DNA of 64,000 nt from Stromatinia cepivora (Eukaryota; Ascomycota; Leotiomycetes; Helotiales; Sclerotiniaceae). The notes under the pieces were generated by a model. That model saw only the letters and a program-made list of their open reading frames with translations. It did no database searches and was not told the origin of the DNA. The stretch covers positions 557,001 to 621,000 of the forward strand of contig RCTD01000004.1 of NCBI GenBank assembly GCA_014898415.1, in the 5' to 3' direction. The position numbers and the translations under genes are program-made. Below, one piece after another: positions 20,377 through 32,679 of the stretch (position 1 is its first letter; every line of letters begins with the position of its first letter).

Positions 20377-22114
20377 TCATATTTTTTCGCGAAATAAATA
20401 GGTAAGCTCATCCTCCAACGGTTTGATCACATCCTGATACACACCAGCCCTAGTCGCCACATCTTCCAGATTCACCCTCTGACCTGCTGGTACCCACGGC
20501 GTATCTAAACATGACTGGATAGCATCACGATAACCAAGAGAGCAATCCTCCAGCTGAATCTTGACTACTCGGTTTGCGACGAGCCAATCTGTGTTTGCGT
20601 TTACATCTTGCTTTTCAACATCGGTTCGAAAAGTCTCGATCAATCTTCCGGTTTGTAACTCAATGAGAAGAATTCCCAGGGCCAAGATACTTGGATTGCG
20701 ATGGAATCTGTTCAAATCCAAATGCGGCTGCTTACCGTTTAGTGCAGGATCAAAAATTGTCGATAGGTAAGGACGTTGAAAATCCAGGGTTCCGGAGATT
20801 TCGTAAAAGAAGAATATGTGGTTTATATTCCACTCCTTATTCTTCCAGTAACTTTCGTGTAACTGTAATAGGGAGTGTGCAAAAATGACTGCTAATCTTC
20901 GTTTTGTGACGAGGGGCAACTTTATTGATTTTTCTAGTACCGCTTGCAAAGATTCGGCTTGTGAAAGTCCAGATTTGGGTAGTCTTTTGGGAGTTGAGCG
21001 GAGCTGCCAGAGCATTTCACCATTTCCGGTATCTTCTACCAAGAGCTGAAGACATTGATCAACGGGTCCTCTGCATCCCACTGTATCGCATATTCTTTGT
21101 AGAAGGGAGCGATCGTCTTTGGTAGAATCGCTGTTAGAGAATCAAAGCAGATTAGTAGTGACACTTGTGAAATATCTTGGAGTATCAGAAACTAACCCGT
21201 TTGACCTTACAACTACAGTTCCTTCTTGCCATCTTCCTAATTTTATATCTTCCTGAACGGAAAACAAGAAATCGAAATCAAGCTCTGTTACCGTCGGCTT
21301 CACCGAATCTCCTCGAGCCTTTAAACACAACTTTGCTTCGTGTTGAGTGGAGCAACTGCAGCTCCAACATTTGGAGAGTGCTCTGTATAGCTTTTGCGAG
21401 AGTAACCGCAAATGAGATGATGGGACATCTTTTGCTCCTAAAGGTAACTTTTTGGTAGCAGGTTCCTTTTGCCCTTGCTCTGTCAAACGAAAAAGTCTCT
21501 TATTCCACGTGGAAAGATTCTTCAGGCATATATCCCGCTCTTTTTCTTTTTTCCAAAATCGTATTCTTTCCTTGAAAGTGCTAGTTGTCTCGCCCTTCTC
21601 CTTCTCGGTGGCAAACCTCGTCAGTTTACTGAACATCTTGGTTTGTTCCTACATTTCATCAGCTGTGAATGCTTTGGGCATTGGGACCTGGACTCACAAC
21701 ATCATCCGATAATACATGGAGAGTAGGATCTTTGATCAACTGAGAAAGCAACTGAGCAATTTTACCCATCACATGCAAGAAAGCATTTAAATCTTCCTTC
21801 GATCCAAAATAGTCAAAGAGTGCTTGAGCAACATCAGCGTCTGCTTCCCAGGCCTCCAAACGAATATCCATTGTCAGCTCAGCCTTTCGTTTATCGGACA
21901 AGTAGGGCAACGATTTGATGATTCCTAAAGTTTGACGATCCAGTTGCACTATTTCCCAATAGAATTCATCATAAAAGTCCATGAGCTTTTCATCGCGTTC
22001 CCGACGAGAGACGGTTTTTTGGATTGTCTCAACGCCATGTGAGTATGCCTTTGCACCCTCGACGAATAGAGGAAGAACGGCTAGAACCAACCCGGTCACT
22101 TCTATACCACTCAT
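20377..22114 (-). CDS. DUF7580 protein (degenerate kinase-like C-terminus)
   Basis: Three exons on the minus strand: 21698-22114, 21197-21648 and 20377-21130, giving 540 aa. Introns are 49 nt (GTGAGT, CTGAT branch, TAG) and 66 nt (GTTAGT, CTAAT branch, CAG). The N-terminal 30 residues (M-S-G-I-E-V-T-G-L-V-L-A-V-L-P) form the hydrophobic helix typical of fungal proteins with a HeLo-like or DUF7580 architecture. The last 240 residues carry the DUF7580 pattern: Q-L-L-V-E-D, R-L-A-V-I-F-A-H-S-L-L-Q-L-H-E-S-Y-W and N-P-S-I-L-A-L-G-I-L-L-I-E-L, which recalls a kinase C-lobe without catalytic residues. The biochemical role is unknown; related helical proteins take part in fungal non-self recognition. 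It lies head-to-head with the zinc-finger gene. Confidence 0.85.
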
Positions 22115-22496
22115 ATTGATTCACGTCGTCTACGAAAATTGGGAGATATATCGTCGCTATGTATTCCAGAATACATTTTAATGATCGTGAGGCTGAGTTC
22201 CGCATCTACATTTAGAGATGATTATCCTGAGTAAGCAGCCTCGAAATTTTTTCTATTGTGGCAAATCCCGTAAGACGCAGGGAATAGAGGCTAAAGTATT
22301 GGTAGACTTGAACAGCCATTCCTGCAACATCGGGAGGTCATCCCGACGTTGCACTGCAAACGAGCCAAATACATGTTACAGATCTATTTTTCCCTCGATG
22401 TGGTAAACCATTCTTTTTCTTTAACAAAAATCTAGAACATGAGGATTTCGAAGGAACCTTTATATATTTGGCTCATTGCGAGAGGAACAAGCAGCA
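22115..22496. promoter_or_regulatory. 382-bp divergent promoter region
   Basis: The only spacer between the start of the DUF7580 gene (22114, minus) and the start of the zinc-finger gene (22497, plus). It has a tatatatttggc TATA-like sequence at about 22460-22473, roughly 30 bp upstream of the plus-strand ATG. Shared control of the two genes is inferred from geometry alone. Confidence 0.5.
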
Positions 22497-24850
22497 ATGT
22501 CGTTACATTCAGCCTCACGTCCAAATACTGGAGATTCGATCACTGAAATTTCTAGAAATGTGGCGACAGTATTTGCACGTGGGCGTGCCAAGCAGCTGGA
22601 GCCGCATTTACGATCAGAATTGGAAAACGAACTTGGGCGATTCAAGATTTGGGCAGGCAACTTGGGGGTATTTGCCCCTGGCCGAGCATCTGTGGATTAC
22701 CGACTTCGTGATGATGCTGATGTTAAAGAAGTTTTGATTCAAATGTTGGATCGCCTGAGACAAAGCACGAAACAAGCAATGGATCCACCGGTGATATTGG
22801 AGGAGGAAGAAGAGAATGAACAAGATGAGAGCTCAAGTGAATCATCGGAAGATTCGATGGCCATTAGCTTGGATAAAGATTCCGATGTGGGGTCCGAAAC
22901 TGATGATATTCCCATCCCTCAGAGTGATGTCGTAGGTACAGCTCTCAATACGATTAAAGACACGATTAATCGACTGTATAGACTTTCAACCATCATAAAA
23001 AAACCTAGTTCATCGAATGAAAACATGAAAGTGGCGAACTTCATAGCGAAAAAAGAAGAACCCGAAGAACTCAAAGAGTTCCAAACTTCCGTTCGCTGGC
23101 AAATAAAATTCCGACTTCCTGATGCTTCACAGGCCTTAGTAGATAAATTAGTCGAGGCTGCAGTATTTCGACGGGAAAAGCTAGAATACCGTGAGCGTCA
23201 TAAAGAAAAGTTAAGACAGGGTGTTGAGCAATCATTCGCAATCGAGTTGGCTGTTCCTCTTCTGCCCAAAGACACAGCGCTTCGGCCAATTAGATATCAG
23301 CGTAAAGCTGCTCCAGTCCTAAGACAACAAGCAGGCTCGGCCAGAGGTTCTTTGAATACAATGCAGTATTCTGCTACAGAAGCTTCATCAGTCAATCGCC
23401 TCAAGTTTGCTTCATATCCGAAATCAGTAGCACTTTCGGGAATTACTAAGTCAGCAGTTGCTCGCCGAGAACAACTAGATATCCCCGCCCCACCTTATAA
23501 GTCAGAAGGAGAATCCAGGGAAGCAGTTTGTCCTTATTGTTTTCGTATTGTTGATAAGGAAGATATGGTTCAAGCTCGCTGGAAGTAAGTAAATACATGA
23601 TCCAGGATCATGCACGATTAGGACTAATAGTTCGCAGGCGACACATACTTCGGGATATAGAACCATATGTATGTCTTTTTGATGGGTGTGAAAAATCAAT
23701 AGAATGCTTTGCAACGGTAGATGACTGGATCAATCATATGCAATGGCAACATGCCGTAGTATGGTGTTGTCAAGTTGTGGGTCACGAATCAACTGTTTAC
23801 CATTCCGAAGAAGATTTCAAACAGCACTTACGTCAGGAGCATGAGAATGCTTTCAATGAGTCTCAACTTTCCATGATCGTTAAAAAGGCAGCGCAGCCTG
23901 TTTCAGACCTTTTCGACACTCTGGATCTCACGTTGAATGGAAAGGAAAGCGGAGCAGACAAAGCTGGAGCTTGTCCACTATGCCCCTTTTCCGTGGAGAT
24001 CTCAGAGGATAACCAAGTACCAGACAACTTGGAGGTAGCGAAAACGTCAAAACCAGCATCCAAAAAGCTTTGTGATCATATAGCTGCACACATGGAAGCC
24101 ATCGCCCTCTTATCATTACCGGAACGCGACGATCTCGATGATGCGGGTTCGAATGAACGAGAATCGGAAAATACCTATCATAGTCTCGATCAAAACGCAA
24201 TGGATCTACCACCAGTGACATCAATTATTGATAATGAGAACGAAGAGGTAACCCCTGATCGTGTTCAACCTTCAACAGAGCCCGAAAGCTCAGAGCATAT
24301 GTCGAGAGATGACTGGAACTACGTCTTCGAAGACCAACGTGTGAAGTCAGGGCAAGATCTCGAGCCGGCTCACGATCCCACACTGCAAGAGTTTGTGCGA
24401 AGAGCCAGGCGCGCAGAGATGTTTCGCAGGTGGAAAATTGATAGGATTCCTCCTATTGTTGTTTATGATCCGGATGGACTAGAAATTCGACCTGTTGTTC
24501 AGGAAAAGTTTGTGTCTTCTGTTACTGTCGATGTGCCCAGTATAACTGTTAGCCGGGAAGATGACTTTCGGGATCCGGGATTAAATTTATCAGAAGCATT
24601 CTCTAGCATTAATGTGGATTCACTGTTGAATGAGGAGCGAGAACAAGAGACTTTTGGTATTGAAGAGCCCCCCGGGATAGTTTTACACACACCATCTGGC
24701 TTTAGCGTTACAACCGAAGTTCCAGATCAAGTAGATGGGGCTGTCATGGAGGAGGCAGATAGAGCTTATCGCGAGAATGTCACCGCTAGGGGAATTGCTG
24801 AAGAAGAGCAGCGTTCTCAAAGTTCTGTCGTCGACAAATGGAATGACTAG
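22497..24850 (+). CDS. Large Cys/His zinc-finger protein, AcuF-like fungal family
   Basis: Exons 22497-23584 and 23638-24850 with a 53-nt intron (GTAAGT, CTAAT branch, CAG), giving 766 aa. The join turns A-R-W-K into A-R-W-K-R-H and places two halves of a zinc-finger region together: C-P-Y-C at about residue 345, then C-x5-C, a W-x2-H-x4-H finger, and a second finger with H-x-x-E-x-D-F-x-x-H-L. A third C-P-L-C-x-F motif and an H-I-A-x-H-M-E-x-I-A-L-L-S-L-P helix follow. That helix is characteristic of a fungal family usually labelled oxidoreductase AcuF-like, a name with no enzymatic basis here. Residues 100-150 are very acidic. The C-terminal 300 residues look disordered. Often paired with DUF7580-type genes. 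Confidence 0.8.
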
Positions 24851-25739
24851 TTTTAGCGAAATAATGATTGATGGTAGTTTCCCTTGTCAATCGCACATTT
24901 GTGCTCATCTCCTCGTCTCTGTTTCTTAAATATCTAAAAACGGAAGTGCATGAAAATCTACACTAGCCGTCGTATTTGGGTAAAACCTTCAAGCCTTAGT
25001 ATTTTGACACCCGTGATCGAAGGGATTAGGCCTTTCTAGATGCCGCAAATCAGTTAGGATTGAATGGAAGACAAAAACCATATCAAGATCATTGTGATCT
25101 ATGTTAACAAGATCTCACTGCCAAAAATTCGATTCTTGGAAAATATGTATATGGACGCATCATGGATATCAATCGCGAAGCTTGCATGCCTCTTGGCGTC
25201 AAAAGCCATATGTATCAGTCCTCAATGTCTAATTGGTGCAAGTAAGACTTAATAATGGGATACGCTTACCGAATTTAATTGGTAGATAATAAATGAAACT
25301 GCATCCTTAGTTCTATCTTGGACGCGTAAACGACGCTTAGGAAGTCAAAACGAAAAGTTATGGCTGGGTAAATATGTCAGACGCACTTTTAGCAGATTTC
25401 TTTGACGGGAGGATGTCAATGACACCTGGTTATTTCAACGTCCACCAACATTATCTGCGGATAAAAGATATGCGGACAGTCTTTGGCCCGATTATACAGA
25501 CTACTTTCATGATATCGTCCGTAGAAATGGGAGTGCGGCTGAGCGGATTTATACACTATGATGCTGTTGTCTTATCTTAGAATGGGATTGGATATATAGC
25601 TCCAGAAAGTTCTGTTTGAATTGTGGTCTTTGTTCAACTGCCCTATTGTATCGCAATAGCTATAAAATAAAAAACATTTTCGCTACTGTTTGCAACACCA
25701 TTTATATTCTACCAGCACTTCTCTTCTGTGGAATTCAAA
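24851..25739. other. Intergenic, no gene seen
   Basis: No supported gene. A 68-codon frame at 25374-25580 is weak and isolated. Confidence 0.5.
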
Positions 25740-26683
25740 ATGCCCGGATCACTAAACTGCACCTCCATATCATCCGAATGCCCCGTTGAAGCAACCGTCT
25801 ACGGCTACACCCCCTCCCTGGGCTTCAACGTCTTCTTCCTCGTCTTCTTCGTCCTAGCAGCTATCTTTCACCTAGCGACCAGTATACTCTACAAAACCTA
25901 ATTCTTCAGCCTAGCCATAACAATCGGGTGTCTAGGAGAAGTAACCGGCTATCTTGGACGAATCCTCTTACACGCTAATCCATGGTCAGATGTTGGATTC
26001 GAGATCCAGATCTCATGTCTGATTTTCTCGCCCAGTTTTGTGGTTGCCAGTGTGTATATCACGCTCCAATATATTGTACAGACTTTTGGGAGTGAAAAAT
26101 CGAGGATTCCGGCTAGGTTTTACACTTGGGTGTTCATTTCTTTTGATATCCTTTCTTTGTTACTGCAAGCGATTGGAGGATAGTCAGAGTACGAGGGATT
26201 TGGGCACGAATCTCATGATAGTTGGTATCATGTGGCAGGTATTCACTCTAATTGTTTTCGCTGCACTGGTTCTCGACTGTGTTATTCCAACGAGAAGATA
26301 GTGGAATCGAGTTCCCGAAGGCACAAGAATAATGGCTGTGAAAAGACCTTTCAAATTATTTTGCGTTGGAGTTACGGTGGCTTTCATCACGATTTTCGCG
26401 AGATGTATGTACAGAATTGCGGAGGCGGTGGGGGGGGAGCTGGGCTAATCCTTTTATGCGGGATGAAGCTGGGTTTATTATTATGGAGGGTTTGTAAGTT
26501 GTTCTGATCGATTCTGCTGTCGATTTGTGCGAAACTAATGAGAGTAGTATGATTATCATTGCTGTGTCGTCGCTGGCCATCTTTCATCCTGGATGGTGCT
26601 TTCCCCAACTTTTTACAAAGGCTAAAGCTAAAGTGGAAAGCGTTAAAAAGACAAGGTTGGGATCTGAGTCGGAGTCTGCATGA
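25740..26683 (+). pseudogene. RTA1-type lipid-translocating exporter, dead
   Basis: Translation from the ATG at 25740 matches the RTA1-like seven-helix membrane family: C-P-V-E-A-T-V-Y-G-Y, G-C-L-G-E-V-T-G-Y-L-G-R, I-Q-I-S-C-L-I-F and R-x-P-A-R-F-Y-T. Lesions: an in-frame TAA at 25899-25901, replacing the aromatic residue of the Y-K-T-x-F-F motif; a deletion with frameshift and TAG at 26181-26183, in the G-G loop; another TAG at about 26302, before W-N-R-V-P-E-G; and a G-run length change at about 26427-26436 that shifts frame again. The last part (W-A-N-P-F-M, then an intron with GTAAGT and F-H-P-G-W-C-F-P) is still readable. Family members respond to lipid or azole stress in yeast. At least four independent lesions make function very unlikely. 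Confidence 0.85.
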
Positions 26684-29600
26684 AAGTAGGATGTGGTAGG
26701 GTTGAAGTCAGCTGCGTGGTTGGGATATGATGTGATATGATATGATAGGCGACGAATTCAAGTGGTATTAATGCGATACTAGAGTTAAGTGGTCAATTAT
26801 ATAGACCGCTGAATGGAAACTGAAATTTTATTAATGAAAACTACCTTTCAAACAGCCTTCAGTTTACTGCTTTGCAAATTGCGAATTCATCGGCAAGTCT
26901 GACTCTATCATTTATTCTCCCACCATACGTTGTAGAAGCGCAGATGATGTCGGCAGCAGTTGATGTTGGGCTCGTGAGGTGAAGTTAAGGTTCAAGGGAA
27001 AAGATTACGACAACTGGGTTTGTCGCGTGTGTATTATGGTGAGCTTTTCCCGCTCATAAACGCCTCTGCGTCCCGACTATTGGCTCAATGATTTGGGATG
27101 AAGGTCTCCAAGTAGTGTTTTGCATATCTATTTTTCTTCGACATGGATGATCTTGAAGGGAAAAAAGTGAATGAACATTGCTGAAGACTTATGAAGAGAA
27201 GGGCCCCCGTGAAGATTTGTAGCATTAGAGGCACTGCTATAGACTTTTGTCAATTACTACGGGTAAGTGCTTCAGTGGTTCATCAATCAATTGACTTACA
27301 GCACGAGTATGAAGAGACCATCCATATGCATCTGTATAACTAATTAATCAGAACGAAATACCAATTCCGACGAAATCTGGTCTTTTCGAGGGTAAATTAG
27401 CCACGTTATTTCCGGAACCTTTTCAACTGTAATATTTTAGCCTTTTACTATGAGAAGGTGGTCCGAATTCCATGATATTATGCCTACAATGATATGGAGC
27501 CCGAGATGGAGATGTGGACGGCATTGATTCATCAACTAAGAGTACACCTTGGAGAATGTTAGCTTAATATGGAAGTCAGTGGACCAATCGAGCAATCTGA
27601 TAATCGATACAGGATGTATTGCGGCTACATAAATCTGATCGCTTCAGCTCACGTGGAGAAAGAGGTCGTGAAACGTGAGTGAAATAGATTTGCATACTGA
27701 AAAGCACATATCTAACTTGACATACAGAGCGTATGAAGATACGAGGTTCCTGATTACGAAATATGGCAAGGCACAAGAGGAAAAAGTCATGCAAAAGAAT
27801 TGCTAGGCGGCGAGTTAAAAGACAGAACAAGAGACAGATAGTAATGCGAGAGAGTAATGGCATCAATGGCATGTGAACATCTTGACTATGAGACGGAACA
27901 CTTGGAGTATACCTAGCTTATTGTGACACTCGTTAGCCATCCCTTGGCAATTTTTATAGGAATTTATCTTCCAGCTCTCCTGTGCCATACCTACGAAAGA
28001 TCGATCTATGCAAAGTCCGTGCTTTTAAAAAGGCAAAATAAATCATCGAATGAATTCGAATATTAACTGCAAGTGAAACATAATGAGTTCCCGGTCTGGC
28101 TTCAATTACAGGACCCGCAGCACTGTCGCCGCGAATAGCAAGATCTTACCAAAGGCCTCATCTAGTAACTCATTCGGAGCACACAAAGACTGCAGTGTGG
28201 TGCCTAGCCACTGTGTAGAATTGTTGCTGCACGAGAATAGAATTTATCTCGATATCGTACAAATGCTTGATACCCCGTGTTGTCATACAGGAAAAGCTGA
28301 TGGAGGGACAGACACAAGACTTTGTTACCGAGTGCGGGGAAAAGGCGCTAGGAATGACCCTGTCATCAAGGTGATTGACCGTTGGAATATCAATCGCTTG
28401 CAACTACAACCCCTTCACTTAACTTATTTTCTTTTGCAACATAACACTGCACACCCAATTTCTATGTATGAATCACAGACTCATCGATGGCTACAATACT
28501 CCAATTGTTGCGTGTAACACAAGCATCAAAGCCGTATACGGTATCCCATATCTCTCGATTATTCGGCCACTACATTGACACAACCTACACATCTGCCCCA
28601 CCAGTTCTGTTACACTTGCGACAGAGTCAAGAGTGAGTACCATCGGCAGAGCTTTCCGATTCTAGATAATTGTACATCTCAGCACGCAAGAACACAGCTG
28701 CTAGCCCTTGTTACAGCATCACAAACGTTTAACCACACGCGAGCAGACACATGTTATCTACAAAGCGAATGAACCGGGATGATTTATGATATTGGATAGG
28801 TATAGAAGGGTCGGGCCGGCTTGCAGCAACTTCTTTGGAATATCAATGGTGTTGACGGACATTACTTTGGATGAAGATCTTTACTGAGCCTGACCCATTC
28901 GTGTTTTTATGATAGCACACTGTTGGTACGGACAAGTTAACCACTTTTGTCAAAGATGTATCCGATCGAGTTCTGGCCATAGTTGATCGAACTAGCAGCG
29001 GGATATGTGCTACCTAGCTTTTTGGGAGACCTTTTCTTCCAATTGCTCCAGGGTTGGCTTTTCGTTCAGCATCTCCATTCAGACAAAAATCATCTTATTC
29101 CATAGAAAATTTCCCTCACTTAGAACACACGGTTATCACTTTCATACTATCTCACAAGCTCAAGTTACTTGATATTCTAGTTCTGCAAGTGCGTGCATCG
29201 AGTTCAGTGACCATCACTCTAGGCTTTCACACCTCAAGCAGTTTTGTCCCAGAGTTACCCGTGATGAAACTGCACCTTATGTTGATTTCCTGCTATCTAT
29301 GGTTTGAAAAATGTATTTACAGGAGCTCTTTGGCTAAAGCCTTCCGAAAAATGAGGGATTTCGTCTTGGCTGTCTTTCCCCCTGGAGCTCGTAGCTGGTG
29401 CTCTAAAGTGATGCAAGCTGAAGCCTGTCTACATGAATGGGAATAGCTCAGATAACCGACTTCATACATCATGGGGAATACACATGTGTACTTATCGGGT
29501 ACATGCAACGCTAATGTCGAGAATTTTTGGCGTTGAAGACAACGTAACTCGATAGCCTGCTATCTTCTCTACAGCACCTCCATATAGAATGATCTGCAAG

Positions 29601-31069
29601 TCACCCGTCATTGTCTGATAAAAACCCCTCAGACTAGTCAACTAAACCACGAGATAAACCAAAAATATTACCGTCTTATATCCTCCTGCCATCTTTCATG
29701 GTAAATGCTTGAAGATCTTGGCATAGTATCGTTAGTTGCTTGAAGCGGCTAGTCATCACATCTTGTCTTTTGGAATCTTCCAACATCAATTTGGATGGGT
29801 TCCAAGGAAAAATGCTTTGTGCTTCGACTGCTCTCGTCACAGAGAGGACTAGGTAAAGGGATTAACTACAGAATGTCGAGAACAGGGAGTGCCACCGCGG
29901 AATCGGATCCAGCGGGGTAGCGTGGAAACCTTTCAGGCTTCGTACCGCAGACATGCCGTGCGAGGCGTGATGTGACGGCATGCATATCCAGAACTTGGAC
30001 GGCGAAAGATTTGAATCGATTCAATCAGATCTGACAGGTGACAGAGCTATACAGCTGGGCAAATCGATAGAGGAGACGCTCGATTTCGAAACGCTTGAGA
30101 TGGTAACGCATAGTCAGATCCCCCAATTTTGAGCTTCCTTTCACATATTGTTTCAAAGGACAATTACCAAAATCCAGGAAGCTCATCAATTCTTGTTTCC
30201 AAATTCTTTGCAAGGTCATTAGCCATCATTCATATACTTGCCCAAAAATGACTGAAGCAGCAAACTTCATATCCTACGCCAAAAATGAATAAGCATACCT
30301 ACCTGTGCACAAAATCTGCGACCTTACGCATTGAGACGACTTGAAATTTTTTATACATATAGGGTAAGACAGCACCACCAAACCTAATGAAGAACCCCAG
30401 TTCTCGCTAACCAATTACCATCGAATCCCCCCCTCCACCAATTTTTTTACGCGCCCAACCGCGCATATAGGTCGAACAACACACATATTGTGAAACAATA
30501 ATTGGTAGAATTGGTAGTATTCGTTCATTTTCGACACGCTAAAGATTTATGGTGTGGGCGGCTATTTATTTTCGGGGGCGGTATGAAAGTTGAAAGGCCA
30601 ATATTGATGTGTATTTGAATATTTGCGTAGATTGGTATGCTGGATTGGGATCCGGATTGGAGGTTGGGTTGCATTGATGCATTGGCTTGGTCATCGCTTC
30701 GTCCTAATTGATACTACGTTAAGTTTTGTATGATGTTGTACTTATATTGTCGTGATCGCTCTTGATCGAGATGGTTTTTAAGATATATATTTTTCGTTCG
30801 TACACTCTCTTTTGCAATTCTGCTGATTTATTTAATAATCGAATTTCTTCTCTTTTTTCAATAATTTAGTCTATACAGTGCGGGCACTATTCTTTGCGTT
30901 AAATAATTAATTTCATGGTTAATTGAGTTTACTACGCCGTTTCATTTTGCCCGGCTCTTTTATTTCGAGATCACTCGTGTCTCGTCCCTTTCCCTAATTG
31001 ATCAAGTGTTTCTACCTTGCCGGAAAAACCACGAAAAGCAACGTCTTCATTAATATCGACATATACATC
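26684..31069. other. 4.4-kb region without a supported gene
   Basis: No frame has convincing protein composition. The longest, 28083-28517 (144 codons) and 29054-29446 (130 codons), show no domain, no canonical introns extending them, and mixed composition. The stretch may hold decayed genes or a non-coding RNA. The last 500 bp (30580-31069) are pyrimidine-rich and probably carry the long 5' leader of the following gene. Confidence 0.5.
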
Positions 31070-32679
31070 ATGGCCGATAGAAAACACATAAGACGCTCGA
31101 GAAGCCAGGGCTATTTTCATCGAAGAAGACCAGGTGATATATACATCCAGAATCCTCACGTACATACATTTCCATACTCGAATCCGGAAGAACTGCCAAC
31201 ACCTGGATTGCTATTTGACGAAGAAGAAAAAGAAAACATCCATTTCCGAGCCCCAGATATCGAGGCCTCATCGCCTCGAAACTTTTTTCTCGAAGAACCA
31301 CCCGCGAATTGGAAATCAGAGGAATCACCTATTTCTCCTGGTGTTACGGTGTTGTTAACCCCCGCTTATGGGGATGTGGATGAAGATTTAGATGTGATGG
31401 AGTTCTTTCAGGCGTACGTTAGAATAAATTTTTTTTTTCATAGATTTAATTTGAATTTTTGACACTTATTCTTTTCCTTCGCAGAGCGGCATATCCCGGC
31501 CCACGAGCGGTGCGGATTACTGCGGACAGACCACGAGATATACAGAGATCTGCGAATAAGAAGAAACGTCCATCAAAGATTGGTCTTCCGTCACCGAAAA
31601 CTCCCAAGGCTTGGCCGTCGATCGTGGAACCTGATATTAGTACTCTTCCCAGTCAGGAAGAGGTTGAAAGAAATGTTCTGGAAACTCGCCTTAAGCTCGT
31701 TGGGCAGACGACCTCGGGGAACATTGAACGTCCTCGACTTGATAATCCACTGGATGCATACCTTGTGGCTCCACGACCTATGACAAGTCGAAAACAGACG
31801 AGATCACCATCTCCAGAGATTAATTACACCAAGAGGTCTCCTGAGCGTGGACAGAGTCGAAGCCCGGCGGTTGATGATCGAAAACGACTTGTTGAAGCAC
31901 AGCAATCACTTTTACCAAATAGACAGCAGGGAAAATTCCCATCCAATGAGGTCAAAATACTCAGAAGTACTCGTAGCAAAAAGAGTGTGCTAGAACCAAC
32001 ATCCGCAATTGCCGGTACAGTATCAAGAACGCCTAGTCCAGTCTTTGATTTCGACGACTCAGAAATCACAGATATTGAGAGTGGTACTGAGGATGATGAG
32101 ACAAGCAACGAGAGATTAAGTAGATGTGAAACATTATCAAGTCAAGATCCACATAGTCCGATGTTCGAAAAGCCCCCAAAGCCATTGGAAAAAGATTGGA
32201 AATTCCGTCTTCAGCAAGATTTTGCTATGGGTAATCTTGGTGCTTTAGAGTCACCTTCGATATTCTCCTCTGCTAGCCAAACACCACGAAAATTCCCTAA
32301 GTCGTCGAATAAAAGGCTAGGCGAGATTGGAATACCAAATTATAGTGCTATGTATTCAAAAGATTACACAATGGGCACACATACAACTCGTCCTCGTCAA
32401 ATTAGTACAGAAATACCAGTACGCTCTCCCACCTCACCTAATGTGCCGCCTCCTCGAAGAAGAAGCCCACCTATAATGGCTCCAATTCATCGAGACCAGA
32501 GGGAGGCAAGAGGTGCATCATTTGAGCCGGAGTCTCGCACACCGAGAACTCTGGTGACTAATTGGCTTACGAGTATGTCCTCTAACGCTGGACGTAAGGA
32601 ACAATCTCGGGAGCATGATGTTTTCTGGAAACGGAGTTGGGGTCGAAAGACGAAACCTAAATTGGAAGGCTGGATTTAA
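31070..32679 (+). CDS. Disordered Ser/Pro/Arg-rich protein with KEN box
   Basis: Exons 31070-31413 and 31485-32679 with a 71-nt intron (GTACGT...GCAG), giving 512 aa. The start is an ATG in a good context (acatcATGGCC). Except for the Glu/Asp-rich part around residues 80-115 and a basic tail (K-R-S-W-G-R-K-T-K-P-K), the protein is low-complexity with many S-P, R-S and T-P pairs, so CDK/MAPK sites are probable. A K-E-N tripeptide at 54-56 in an acidic context is a candidate APC/C degron. No folded domain is recognised. The frame holds across the intron, which supports a real gene; the function is unknown. Confidence 0.7.

Noticed and set aside
22497..24850. Oxidoreductase function for the zinc-finger gene
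   Set aside because: No nucleotide-binding or catalytic motif was seen; the name is inherited from family labels.
28083..28517. 144-codon plus frame as a gene
   Set aside because: Composition is mixed, no start context, no introns, no domain. Kept only as a note on the gene-poor region.
28590..28640. Possible C-x-x-C zinc-finger motif
   Set aside because: Only one Cys pair is present and the frame ends quickly; no full finger.
29054..29446. 130-codon plus frame as a gene
   Set aside because: Same reasons; surrounding DNA has no coding signal.
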